A stretch of 64,000 nucleotides of DNA from contig CAVVNM010000008.1 of NCBI GenBank assembly GCA_963749575.1, forward strand, positions 310,001 through 374,000, read 5' to 3'. Numbering within the stretch: the first letter of the stretch is position 1; the number at the start of each line of letters is the position of its first letter. This document shows positions 52,602 through 61,205 of the stretch, piece by piece. The notes under the pieces are model-generated. The model worked only from the letters and a program-made list of their open reading frames with translations, was not told the DNA's origin and ran no database searches. The DNA is from JAMXLO01 sp963749575. Lineage in GTDB: Bacteria > Pseudomonadota > Alphaproteobacteria > Acetobacterales > Acetobacteraceae. The position numbers and the translations under genes are program-made.

Positions 52602-53348
52602 TCAGTACATCACGTCCCCGCCGTTGGGCGACAGGGTCGCACCGACATAGAAGCCGCCGTCCGGCCCGGCCAACAGTAACGCGGTCGCTGCGATCTCCTC
52701 GGGGCGGCCGAACCGGTGCAACGGCAGCGCAGCGATGAATGCCTGGCGATCCTCGGGCGCCATCGTCGCGGTCAGGTCGGTGACAATCGGACCTGGCGCG
52801 ACCGCGTTGACCCGTACGTCTTTTGGCGCCGCCTCGCAGGCCAACGCGCGGGTGAAGCCGATGATCGCCGCCTTTGCCGCGCAATACGGCGTCGAATTCA
52901 CCGCCCCCTTCAGTCCGCGCTGCGACGCGACATTGATGATGCAGCCGCGCCCGCGCGCCGCCATCGCCGGATAGACCGCCTGCGCCATGAAGAACATGCC
53001 CTTCATGTGCACGTCCAGGATGCGGTCGTAGTCCGCCTCGGTGTAGTCCTCGAACCGCTTGCGGATGTTCATGCCGGCGTTGTTGAACAGGATGTCGATC
53101 GGCCCGAACGCCGCCGCGACGTCTCGCGCGAACGCCCGGCTCGCCGCGATATCGACCACATCGAGCGACCGATGCATCGCACGCCGGCCCAGCGCGCGGA
53201 TTTCATTCGCGGTTTCCTCGCCCTTCGCGCCATCGTCGAGATGGCAGAACGCGATGTCGGCGCCTTCCGCCGCGAACGCGAGTGCCGTTGCCCTGCCGAT
53301 ACCGCGCGATCCGCCGGTTACCAGCGCGATCTGTCCCGCCAGCTTCAT
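52602..53348 (-). CDS. short-chain dehydrogenase/reductase (FabG-like)
   Basis: A 248-residue SDR. The cofactor site is ALVTGGSRGIGRATALAFAA, followed by the NNAG motif (ILFNNAGMNIRKRF) and the catalytic S-Y-K: NVASQRGL, then YCAAKAAIIGFTRAL. The position where Ser is usual reads within STPYCAAK, so the triad is Ser/Tyr/Lys. The C-terminus GGFYVGATLSPNGGDVMY is typical of FabG-like oxidoreductases. The start overlaps the DUF2332 stop (ATGA). The substrate is unknown. Confidence 0.9.
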   Translation of the reverse strand: MKLAGQIALVTGGSRGIGRATALAFAAEGADIAFCHLDDGAKGEETANEIRALGRRAMHRSLDVVDIAASRAFARDVAAAFGPIDILFNNAGMNIRKRFEDYTEADYDRILDVHMKGMFFMAQAVYPAMAARGRGCIINVASQRGLKGAVNSTPYCAAKAAIIGFTRALACEAAPKDVRVNAVAPGPIVTDLTATMAPEDRQAFIAALPLHRFGRPEEIAATALLLAGPDGGFYVGATLSPNGGDVMY

Positions 53349-54322
53349 CTCGATCCCTCCTCTGCCACAATCCATTCGATCCAACCGCCGTGCGGGTCGG
53401 TCCATGCCACCGGCACCCCGTCGACCGATAGCAGGAACGCGCCGCGCGGACCTGGACGCGATAGCCGCTGCTTGATCGATGCGAACACGCCCGGTAACTC
53501 GTTGCTGACCCAGACGGCACCAAGCTGGCGCACGGCCTGCCCGAACGCCTCGCGCGCCGCGGCATCCGCCACATAGGCCAGCACCGCGGAGTGGAATACG
53601 ACGAGCGTCGCATTCCCGGGTGCCTGTCGCGCGCATGCTGCCAGGTCTGCCAGCAGGTCACCGGGCACGATACGCGGAGGATCACGCCTCGCCACTGCCA
53701 GGGCAGCGCGCAGGCGATGCAGCCGATCCGACTGCTCGGGCCACACCAGCGCTTCCAGCCATGCGCAGTCCGCAGCGTCGGCAACGTCCAGCGGGTGCAG
53801 ATCCAGGCCGAGCCGCCACGCGACACTGGGTGCCGCCGCCGGCAGAGGCGTCGCCGGATCGGTGCGGCACGGAAATACCGGCGCATCCGGCGAAGGCGGC
53901 GCCAATCGTCGCTGCCCGTAGTCGTAGCCGTAGTGGTCAGGCAGCAGGCAGAGGCCGGCCGCGGCGCCGACTTCGAGCAACGCCAGCGGTTGCGGCAGGC
54001 GTGTCAGCACCGGCAGCAGCGTGGCGCAGCGTCCAGCCTCGTTGGTCTGGGTGCGCCGCACCAACATGGTCTGGCGCACCGTGTCGGCGTGCTCGCGCAG
54101 CAACGAGCGGAACGCTGCCCAGTCGCGGGGCGTGCCGCACGCGTGGCGCAATGCCGCGAACAGCAGGTTCGGCTGCCGCTTCTGCTCCGGCAGCGTGGCG
54201 AGGAAGTCCAGTGCCCAGGCATCCGCGGCAACGCCGAGCGACAGTGCCTCGTAGAGCGGCGAACGGCCGTGTGCCTCGACCTCGGCAAATCGCCGGTAGC
54301 GCGCCGCGAGTTGATCGCTCAC
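53345..54322 (-). CDS. DUF2332 family protein
   Basis: A 325-residue protein from GTG 54322. Blocks LAARYRRFAEVEAHGRSPLY, FAALRHACGTPRDWAAFRSL, PQPLALLEVGAAAGLCLLPD and ATLVVFHSAVLAYVADAAAR fit DUF2332. The LLEVGAAAGL motif resembles an S-adenosylmethionine-binding loop, so a methyltransferase-like fold is possible. It is translationally coupled to the SDR gene by a 4-base overlap. Function is unknown. Confidence 0.85.
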   Translation of the reverse strand: MSDQLAARYRRFAEVEAHGRSPLYEALSLGVAADAWALDFLATLPEQKRQPNLLFAALRHACGTPRDWAAFRSLLREHADTVRQTMLVRRTQTNEAGRCATLLPVLTRLPQPLALLEVGAAAGLCLLPDHYGYDYGQRRLAPPSPDAPVFPCRTDPATPLPAAAPSVAWRLGLDLHPLDVADAADCAWLEALVWPEQSDRLHRLRAALAVARRDPPRIVPGDLLADLAACARQAPGNATLVVFHSAVLAYVADAAAREAFGQAVRQLGAVWVSNELPGVFASIKQRLSRPGPRGAFLLSVDGVPVAWTDPHGGWIEWIVAEEGSR

Positions 54323-54381
54323 AACAGCCTCGTCATCGCCCGAATGTTGCCCCGCAACGGCCGGAATACCAAGTTGCCGGC

Positions 54382-55215
54382 ATGCAGCAGGCACGCACCA
54401 TCGTTGCTCTGGATAACGCCTGTCAGGCATTGCGCCACCGGTTCGGCGCGCTCGCGCTGGTGCCGACGATGGGCGCACTGCACGACGGGCATCGCGCGCT
54501 GGTGCGGGAGGCGGCGGCGAGCGGAGCGGCGGTCGTGGTGTCGATCTTCGTCAACCCGCTGCAGTTCGGTGCCAACGAGGACCTGTCGCAATACCCGCGC
54601 GACGAAGCGGGTGACCTGGCGATACTGCAAGCGTCAGGCTGCCATCTCGCATGGCTGCCGGATGTTGCCACCATGTATCCGCCGGACAATGCCACCACGA
54701 TCGATGTCGCCGGACCTGCCGAACCATGGGAAGGCCAGGGACGGCCAGGGCATTTTCGCGGTGTTGCCACCGTTTGCGCCAAGCTGTTCGGCCAGGTGCG
54801 TCCCGACCGCGCGTATTTCGGCGAGAAGGACTGGCAGCAGTTGCAGGTGGTGCGGCGGATGGTGGCGGATCTCCACCTGCCGCTGGACATCATCGGCGTG
54901 CCGACGGTGCGTGAACCGGACGGGCTGGCGCTGTCCTCGCGCAACCGGTTCCTGACGGCGGCGGAGCGTGCCCTGGCGCCGCGACTGTTCGCTGTTCTCC
55001 AGGCCACCGCACATGAACTGACACCAGGCGAGCACGCGGGTCGGCCACTCGATTCGGCATGCAGCGCATTGGTGCGCGCGGGCTTCCAGGTCGACTATGT
55101 CGCGCTGGTGGATGCGGCGACACTGCAACCACTGGGGTCGGTTGGTAACTCCGCCCGCCTCATGGCCGCCGCGCGGCTTGGCTCGGTGCGACTGATCGAC
55201 AACGTGGCGGCTTAG
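54382..55215 (+). CDS. panC: pantothenate synthetase
   Basis: A 277-residue enzyme joining pantoate and beta-alanine with ATP, in coenzyme A synthesis. Blocks: VPTMGALHDGHRALVREAAA with the HIGH-like HDGH, VSIFVNPLQFGANEDLSQYP, YFGEKDWQQLQVVRRMV, and the KMSKS-like LALSSRNRFLTA. ATG 54382 gives the usual N-terminus. It is divergent from the DUF2332 gene and has no panB partner in the window. Confidence 0.95.
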   Translation: MQQARTIVALDNACQALRHRFGALALVPTMGALHDGHRALVREAAASGAAVVVSIFVNPLQFGANEDLSQYPRDEAGDLAILQASGCHLAWLPDVATMYPPDNATTIDVAGPAEPWEGQGRPGHFRGVATVCAKLFGQVRPDRAYFGEKDWQQLQVVRRMVADLHLPLDIIGVPTVREPDGLALSSRNRFLTAAERALAPRLFAVLQATAHELTPGEHAGRPLDSACSALVRAGFQVDYVALVDAATLQPLGSVGNSARLMAAARLGSVRLIDNVAA

Positions 55216-55246
55216 CCAAAGCTGATATCACATTCCCAGCATCGTC

Positions 55247-55951
55247 TCATGAGACCGTTGCGTGAGACAGGGTCGCGGAATCCGTTCCATCGCCCGGTGG
55301 CTGATCCGCGTCGAGTGCCCGGAACACCGGGCTGGTGCCGGTGGCGATTTCCCCGATGATATCGCGGTCCGGTGGCGGGAACGCTGCCGCGGGCGGCATG
55401 CCGCCATGCCGGCGGATCGCCGCCGCGCGGTCGGGGTAGATCACCGCGAACTGCTCCGCCGTGGTCATCTCCTCGTACCTGGGCATAGCCGGCGGTCGGG
55501 GTTCGGGCGCGGCGGCGGGGAGTTCCGGTTCCGGCGGGAGCATGCCGCTGTGCAGGTGGCCGGCGCGCAGCATGGCGGCGGGGTGCCCTGCGTCCTCCAG
55601 CTGCCGCCGCTCGGCCTGTATGCGCAGCAGCGTGCGCAGGCCGCTGTGCATGGTGCGCATCATCAGCGCGTGCTGGCGCCGGCAGCGCTCGGTCTCGGCG
55701 GGGTCGTTGCGGCTGCGTGCGGCGCTGCGCAGGGCGTCCTTGGCGTGGAATTCGGCGGCGACGATGTCGGCGGCGAGCTCGGCTTCGGCGGCGTTCTCCG
55801 GGATGTAGTGGGCGAGCGCGGTGATGGCGCGTTCGTCGCGGAGCGCGAGCTGTTCGGGGCTGTCGTCGGCGGGGGACGGGAGCTTGCCGATGAGGTCGGC
55901 GCAGATCGCGCGGGAGAGGTGCTCGGGGATGTTGGGGACGACGTAGATCAT
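55247..55951 (-). CDS. lineage-type hypothetical protein (MIYVVPNIPEHLSR family)
   Basis: A 234-residue protein from ATG 55951. The N-terminal 110 residues (IPEHLSRAICADLIGKLPSP, ALRDERAITALAHYIPENAA, EAELAADIVAAEFHAKDALR) are helical; the middle has MMRTMHSGLRTLLRIQAERR; the C-terminal third is Pro-rich and ends near GEIATGTSPVFRALDADQPP. I recall several near copies of this protein per genome in Acetobacteraceae, often in repeat-rich or accessory places. No function is known. Here it borders the GxxExxY repeat unit. Confidence 0.6.
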   Translation of the reverse strand: MIYVVPNIPEHLSRAICADLIGKLPSPADDSPEQLALRDERAITALAHYIPENAAEAELAADIVAAEFHAKDALRSAARSRNDPAETERCRRQHALMMRTMHSGLRTLLRIQAERRQLEDAGHPAAMLRAGHLHSGMLPPEPELPAAAPEPRPPAMPRYEEMTTAEQFAVIYPDRAAAIRRHGGMPPAAAFPPPDRDIIGEIATGTSPVFRALDADQPPGDGTDSATLSHATVS

Positions 55952-56226
55952 GGTTTGGGGTCCCGGCTGGGGGGTGAAAGGCCGGGATGTGGTAGTTATT
56001 CGTGATAACTGCAAGAGGTAGTGCGACTTTCTGTGTGAGCGCTGCCGGGAGGTGGGACGCGTCCTGATGGGTGCTGTGTCTGGCGCGGATCACGCTTCGG
56101 CGCCCTGCTGTTCGTGGACGGCAGTATGACGGCGATGTGAGGGATGTTCGGCCGGCACTCACATACCGAGTCCACCGCGCTGCTGGCGTCAACGGATTGG
56201 CAAGGTTGTGGCGGCAGTAAACAAGG

Positions 56227-56260
56227 AAAATGGAACCGCAAAACACGCAAAACACGCAAA
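56227..56260 (+). repeat. left inverted repeat of GxxExxY unit, copy 1
   Basis: Reads AAAATGGAACCGCAAAACAC and then GCAAAACACGCAAA. The ATG of the gene lies inside it, so residues 1-10 (MEPQNTQNTQ) are repeat-encoded. Confidence 0.85.
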
Positions 56261-56643
56261 TGGATACCGGTGAGGACAGGGCTAACCTCCTGTCCAAACG
56301 AATTATTGGCTGCGCCCTGACGGTGCTCCACACGCTGGGAACCGGGTTCCTTGAGAAAGTCTATGAAAACGCATTGATGCACGAGCTCCGCAAGTCCGGG
56401 CTCGCCGTCTCGCAGCAACATCCCATGGTGGTTCGATACGACGGGATCGTGGTTGGGGAATATACTGTCGACCTACTGGTCGAACACATCGTCCTCGTCG
56501 AATTGAAGGTCGCCAAGGCGATCGACGAGATTCATCGCGCGCAGTGCCTGAATTATCTGAAAGCCACAGGCTTGCATCTCTGCCTGCTGCTCAACTTCGG
56601 CAAGCCTCACCTTGAGATCAAGCGCCTCGTCCTGGCCCTGTAA
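56230..56643 (+). CDS. GxxExxY protein, PD-(D/E)xK nuclease-like
   Basis: A 137-residue protein with the family motif GTGFLEKVYENALMHELRKS (G-x-x-E-x-x-Y) and a nuclease-like core GEYTVDLLVEHIVLVELKVA, where Asp, Glu and Lys match a PD-(D/E)xK site. RAQCLNYLKATGLHLCLLLN and FGKPHLEIKRLVL complete the family. Known relatives often begin with repeat-encoded residues, as here (MEPQNTQNTQ); ATG 56260 is an alternative start. Role unknown; proposed links are to DNA processing. The whole gene is bounded by inverted repeats. Confidence 0.85.
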   Translation: MEPQNTQNTQMDTGEDRANLLSKRIIGCALTVLHTLGTGFLEKVYENALMHELRKSGLAVSQQHPMVVRYDGIVVGEYTVDLLVEHIVLVELKVAKAIDEIHRAQCLNYLKATGLHLCLLLNFGKPHLEIKRLVLAL

Positions 56644-56656
56644 GGCACCGCCGCCC

Positions 56657-56690
56657 TTTGCGTGTTTTGCGTGATTTGCGGTTCCATTTT
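56657..56690 (-). repeat. right inverted repeat of GxxExxY unit, copy 1
   Basis: TTTGCGTGTTTTGCGTGATT then TGCGGTTCCATTTT, the reverse complement of 56227-56260 with one mismatch. It begins 13 bases after the gene's stop. Confidence 0.85.
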
Positions 56691-56741
56691 ACTTGCGGTC
56701 GGACAGACCGCGCTGCCGCGGAACCAGCTCGCGGCCTGATT

Positions 56742-57064
56742 TGCTGGCGTCAACGGATTGGCAAGGTTGTGGCGGCAGTAGACAAGGAAAATGGAACCGC
56801 AAAACACGCAAAACACGCAAATGGATACCGGTGAGGACAGGGTTAACCTGCTGTCCAAACGAATCATTGGCTGCGCCCTGACGGTGCTCCAAGCGGACGA
56901 GATTCATCGCGCGCAGTGCCTGAATTATCTGAAGGCCACAGGCTTGCATCTCTGCCTGCTGCGCAACTTCGGCATCGTCCTGGCCCGGTAAGGCACCGCC
57001 GCCCTTTGCGTGTTTTGCGTGATTTGCGGTTCCATTTTCCTTGCGGGCGGACAGAGCGCGCTGC
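56742..57064 (+). mobile_element. repeat-bounded GxxExxY unit, copy 2, internally deleted
   Basis: The same flanks and inverted repeats as copy 1 (arms at 56788-56821 and 57005-57038), shortened to about 320 bases. It lies in direct orientation 26 bases after copy 1. Outside the deletions the two copies differ at only a few positions, which suggests a recent duplication or two independent insertions of related units. Confidence 0.65.
56791..56991 (+). pseudogene. deleted copy of the GxxExxY gene
   Basis: Still an open frame of 66 codons (MEPQNTQNTQMDTGEDRVNL and so on), but it jumps from ALTVLQ directly to ADEIHRAQCLNYLKATGLHL, losing the GxxExxY motif and the nuclease core, and it has a second in-frame loss of 24 bases near the end. 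The frame being kept after both deletions may be chance. Confidence 0.8.
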
Positions 57065-57288
57065 GCGGGAGGGGTGCGGGGTTTTGATGGACGAGTAGTG
57101 GCCCAACTGGCGTGCCAGGTTTGAGTCTGTCCCGGAGCGCCGCACGTTTGCCGCGCACTCCCCGGACGTGGGATGCTCTGGCCCTGTGGGGAGGGCGAAA
57201 TCCGCTGCATCTCGGCTTGAGGTGCGGCAATAGCGAGCTTGTTGTCGGACGGGCCACCGATGGGGCCGCCGTAACCGCGGGGCACAGA

Positions 57289-58341
57289 ATGCGAGCTGTC
57301 CTGATCGTCGTCACCATTGCCATCCTCGTGATCACCGGCGCCGCGCTCGCGCTCGGCTGGGAGGGCGCGCTCACTCGGCGGCGCGATCCGGTGACAGTCG
57401 ATGCCTACGTGGCAGGCGACCGCACGCCGCTCAGCTCGCATTTGTCCGGCTATGTCCGCACCGTCCTCGTGCGCGACAACCAGTTGGTGCGCGCCGGCGA
57501 CACGATCGTGCAGATGGTCGACGACGACTACCGAGCCATAGCGGCGGAGGCCCAGGCCCAGGCGGATGCCGCCCGCGCGGCACTCGCCGCGCTCGAAGAG
57601 AAGCGCGAGGTGCTGCAGCAGCAGGTGGTGGAGGCGCAAGATGCCGTGACGGCCGCAGCCGACCAACTCGTCCACGCGGTCAACGAGGTACATCGCCAGG
57701 AAGAGCTGCTGCCCACGGCGTCGGGGCTGTTGCAGAGCCTGCAGGGGGCGCAGGCCTACCTGCGGCGGACACAAGCGACACGGGCGCAGGCGACGGCGCA
57801 GGTGATGGTCAACCAGCGTCAGCTCGATCTGCTGGACGCGCAAATCCTGCAAGGGAAGGCACAAATAGGCGAGGCCGACGCGCAGAGCACGCTCGCCAAG
57901 ATCGCGCTCGACTATACCCGCATCGTCGCGCCGATCGACGGCACGCTCGGTGTCCGCGAGGTGCGTGAAGGCTCACTGCTGTCGACCGGCATCGAGGTCG
58001 ACACCATAACACCGCTCGACGCGGTGTTTGTCACCGCCAACTTCACCGAACGCCAGATCACCAACATCCATCTCGGGCAGCGCGCAATCGTTCGCGTCGA
58101 TGCGTTCCGCAAAGTGCCGATCCAGGGCAAGGTCGCCGGCATCCAGCCGGCTACCGGCTCGCAGGTCAGCGTGGTGCCGGCCGACAACTCCACCGGCAAT
58201 TTCACCAAGATCGTCCAGCGCATCCCGGTCAAGATCGCGCTCGACCTCGCCGATACGCACCTGGTGGGGCGAGTCGTGCCAGGCATGTCCGCGCGGGTCG
58301 AGGTGATCACCGACGCCGCAGCACGGGAGGACGCGCCGTGA
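57289..58341 (+). CDS. HlyD/EmrA-type membrane fusion protein, first of two
   Basis: A 350-residue adaptor from ATG 57289 with an N-terminal span (VLIVVTIAILVITGAALALG). It has TVDAYVAGDRTPLSSHLSGY, a Gln/Ala-rich hairpin, the lipoyl return IVAPIDGTLGVREVREGSLL and a barrel with VFVTANFTERQITNIHLGQR and NSTGNFTKIVQRIPVKIALD. It overlaps the second adaptor gene by 4 bases (GTGA), and an MFS pump follows, so all three form one operon. Confidence 0.88.
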   Translation: MRAVLIVVTIAILVITGAALALGWEGALTRRRDPVTVDAYVAGDRTPLSSHLSGYVRTVLVRDNQLVRAGDTIVQMVDDDYRAIAAEAQAQADAARAALAALEEKREVLQQQVVEAQDAVTAAADQLVHAVNEVHRQEELLPTASGLLQSLQGAQAYLRRTQATRAQATAQVMVNQRQLDLLDAQILQGKAQIGEADAQSTLAKIALDYTRIVAPIDGTLGVREVREGSLLSTGIEVDTITPLDAVFVTANFTERQITNIHLGQRAIVRVDAFRKVPIQGKVAGIQPATGSQVSVVPADNSTGNFTKIVQRIPVKIALDLADTHLVGRVVPGMSARVEVITDAAAREDAP

Positions 58342-59581
58342 ACGACAGCTCCCCCGTCGCCACAGCCGCCTTCCAGCCGGTCCCAGGATCGGTGCCCGCC
58401 GTCCAGCCGGCGCCACCATCGCCGCAGGGATCGGCACCGCCACCGCCCGCACCGCCACCGCCCGCACCGCCGCCCAACATGCTGCGGCGCGTCATCGTCC
58501 GCGCGCTGATCGTCGGGCTCGCCGTGCTCGCCGGCGGCCTGTTCATGGTGGACTGGGACGATCTGCTGCTGCTCAGCCCCGTCCAGCGCACCGATGACGC
58601 CTATCTCCGCGGCGATCCGACGACGCTGAGCGCGCGCGTTCCCGGCTACGTGCGCCGGGTCGCCGTGGCCGACATGGCAACGGTGAAGGCAGGTCAGGTC
58701 CTGTACGAGATCGAAGATTCCGAGTATCGCGCACAGGTCGACCTCGCGCGCGCCCAGGTCGCCGATGCCAGCGCGCAGGTCGCCATTGCGACGGCGCAGA
58801 TCGGCCTTCAGGAGCGGCAGATCGACGTCACGCAGAGCAACGCCGATCTTGCGCAATCGGACCTGATCCAGGCCGTACAGGAGGCGGGTCGGCAGAACGG
58901 GCTGCGCGGCACGCCCGCCTATCTGCACCGTGCCTGGGAGCAGGCGACCCAGAACGCCCTCGCGCTGCAGGCCACGGTGGCAGGCAACCGCGCCACCATC
59001 GCATCGCAGACGGCGCAGCTCAAAGTCCTGCACGCGACGCTCCGACAGGCGGAGGCGGCTCTGCAGGCAAAGCAGGCCGCACTGGACACCGCGCAGATCA
59101 ACCTCGGCTACACACGCGTGCTGGCACCGCGCGACGGGCGGCTCGGTTTCCGCATCGTCCGCGTCGGCCAGTATGTCGCTGCCGGCCAGCCGCTGATCCA
59201 GCTGGTGCCGCGCAACGACGTCTGGGTGGTGGCGAATTTTCGCGAAACGCAGGTGCGGAACATGCGTGTCGGCCAGCCCGCGCGGCTGACGTTCGACGCC
59301 TATCCCGGGGTCACGCTGGTCGGCCACATCGACAGCCTGGAGCCGGGCAGCGAGGCGTTGGGGTCGCTGCTGCCGCCCGATCGCGCGGTCGGCAACTTCA
59401 CCAAGATTACCCAGCGGGTGCCGGTCAAGATCCGCATCGACGCCGGCCAGGCGCTCCAGAACGAGCTGATCGGCCGCCTTTTTCTTGGCCTGTCGGTTGA
59501 AGCCGCCGTGGATACCGCGGCGCAACCGCGACACTGCCGACAACGCCTGCGGCCCAATCCGCACCGGCACCGCGGCCGTGA
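58338..59581 (+). CDS. HlyD/EmrA-type membrane fusion protein, second of two (C-terminal frameshift likely)
   Basis: About 414 residues. An N-terminal Pro-rich cytoplasmic tail (two PPPPAPPPPAPP-like runs) precedes one span (IVRALIVGLAVLAGGLFMV), the RTDDAYLRGDPTTLSARVPG lipoyl half, a long hairpin and a barrel with DVWVVANFRETQVRNMRVGQ and RAVGNFTKITQRVPVKIRID. In the written frame no stop occurs until 60236; one missing base near 59525 would give a Pro/Ala-rich end (TTPAAQSAPAPRP) and a TGA at 59579-59581 that overlaps the pump start. Confidence 0.82.
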
Positions 59582-61161
59582 GGCGAGTGCTCGCCGCACT
59601 CGGGCCGCCCCTGCTCGTGTTTCGCGGTCCGGACGGGCGATCGCTACCTCTGCCCGGCGCGCCGCCGCTGACCGGGCGGCTGTTGTTCGGCCTGTTCGGC
59701 GCCCTGATCGCCGGCTTGATGTCGCTGCTGAACACGCGCCTGACCACCTTCGGCGTCGCCGATCTGCGTGGCGGCGTTGGCCTCGATGTCAATCTGGGCA
59801 CCTGGTCGACGACAGCATTCGCGGTCGGCAGTATCGCCATCGTACCGGCGACGCCTTGGCTGACGGACATCTTCTCGCCGCGCCGCCTGTTCGTGGCCAG
59901 CATCGTGCTGACCACCGTGAGCGCGGTCGCACTGGGCACGGTTCCGACGTATCCGTTCCTCGTCCTGTTCCGCTTCTTGCAAGGTCTGGGTTCGGGCGCG
60001 CTACTGCCGCTGCTGTTGGGGGCGGTGTTACGCTTCACGCCGCTGCAGCAGCGCGTGTGGGGCATCGCGATGTATGCCGGCATCACCACGCTCTCGCCGT
60101 CGATCGCGGAGTCGATCGACGGCTGGTTCACCGATTATCTGTCCTGGAAAGCGATCTTCTGGCAGGACATCCTGGTCGCGCCGATCGCCATCGTTCCGAT
60201 TATGATCGGGCTGCCGGTCGAGCGATTGCGGCTTGAGGTGTTCCGCAACACCGATTACCCGGCGATCATCTTCTGCATTCTTGGTGTTGCCGCGCTGACG
60301 GCGGCGCTAAGTGAGGGACAGACGCTGAACTGGTTCGATTCCGGCGTCATCAACGGCCTGTTCGTGATCGCCGCGGTCAGCCTCGTGGCGTTCGTCATCA
60401 ATGAGCTGACCTGCGACCGCCCGCTGATCGACGTGCGGCTGTTCCAGCAGGTCAACTTCACCCTTGGCCTGATCGTCTTGCTGACCCTCAACTTCACCTT
60501 GCTCGGCGCGTATTACATACTCCCCCAGTTCGCCGCGGTGGTGAAAGGCTGGCGCGAACTGCAGATCGGCGAGATCCTGATCTGGCTGGCGCTGCCACAG
60601 GTCGTCCTCACGCCCTTGTCCGCACTGCTGCTGCGCTACGTCGACGCGCGCCTGCTGCTGGCCTGCGGATTGTTCACATTCTCGGTCGGCGCGTACATGG
60701 CTACGTACATCACGAGCGATTGGTACATCGCCGACTTTCTACCGAGCCAGCTCGTGCAGGCTTGCGCGTTCCCCTTCATCATGCCGCCGCTGGTATTGAT
60801 CGCCACGTCCTTGATCACGCCGGCGAACGCCGCGTCGGGCGGTGCACTCTTCAACATCGTCCGCACGCTTGCCGGCACCCTGGGCACGGCGGTCGCGGGG
60901 GCCGTGCTGACAGTGCGCGAGCGTGTGCACTCGGCAATGATCCTGCTGCATGTCCAACCGGGCGATATCCCGAACTCGGCGTTGGGATCGGTCTCGGTCA
61001 GGGCAAGCGCGCAGGCCTACGTGATGGCGTGCGCAGATACGTTCGGGATGCTTGGCCTGGTATCGATCGCATGCATGGTGCTGGTGCTTTGGTTGCGCGA
61101 GACGCCGGTTGCCCGGCCGGTGCGAAGAACACCCCACGAGGCCACGGTCGTCACCCTGTGA
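59578..61161 (+). CDS. DHA2-type MFS exporter
   Basis: A 527-residue pump from GTG 59578, which overlaps the preceding stop as GTGA. About fourteen membrane segments; blocks TGRLLFGLFGALIAGLMSLL, WSTTAFAVGSIAIVPATPWL, FLVLFRFLQGLGSGALLPLL and WKAIFWQDILVAPIAIVPIM fit EmrB-like DHA2 carriers. Some family-typical charged residues of motif A are weak (TDIFSPRRLF). It works with one or both preceding adaptors and an outer-membrane channel coded elsewhere. Confidence 0.85.
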   Translation: MRRVLAALGPPLLVFRGPDGRSLPLPGAPPLTGRLLFGLFGALIAGLMSLLNTRLTTFGVADLRGGVGLDVNLGTWSTTAFAVGSIAIVPATPWLTDIFSPRRLFVASIVLTTVSAVALGTVPTYPFLVLFRFLQGLGSGALLPLLLGAVLRFTPLQQRVWGIAMYAGITTLSPSIAESIDGWFTDYLSWKAIFWQDILVAPIAIVPIMIGLPVERLRLEVFRNTDYPAIIFCILGVAALTAALSEGQTLNWFDSGVINGLFVIAAVSLVAFVINELTCDRPLIDVRLFQQVNFTLGLIVLLTLNFTLLGAYYILPQFAAVVKGWRELQIGEILIWLALPQVVLTPLSALLLRYVDARLLLACGLFTFSVGAYMATYITSDWYIADFLPSQLVQACAFPFIMPPLVLIATSLITPANAASGGALFNIVRTLAGTLGTAVAGAVLTVRERVHSAMILLHVQPGDIPNSALGSVSVRASAQAYVMACADTFGMLGLVSIACMVLVLWLRETPVARPVRRTPHEATVVTL

Positions 61162-61205
61162 CGTAATCGCCTGTTCAAACGGTCAACAGTCGCCGCGGGC
61201 AGCGC

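Larger units (their letters stand above)
56181..56715 (+). mobile_element. repeat-bounded GxxExxY gene unit, copy 1
   Basis: A unit of about 535 bases starting TGCTGGCGTCAACGGATTGG and ending near CTTGCGGTCGGACAGACCGC. It holds one gene (56230-56643) framed by 34-base inverted repeats (56227-56260 and 56657-56690, 33 of 34 matching). The left arm contains CGCAAAACA nearly three times in tandem. The same unit, internally deleted, follows immediately at 56742. No transposase is present, so it is either a non-autonomous element or a repeat-borne gene cassette. Confidence 0.65.

Noticed and set aside
56227..57038. Possible CRISPR array from the CGCAAAACACG repeats
   Set aside because: The repeats are short tandem units inside two inverted-repeat arms, without regular unique spacers and without cas genes.
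57912..60131. A 739-codon minus-strand frame across the adaptor and pump genes
   Set aside because: Same reason: antisense to recognisable HlyD and MFS proteins, no signal, motif or ribosome site.
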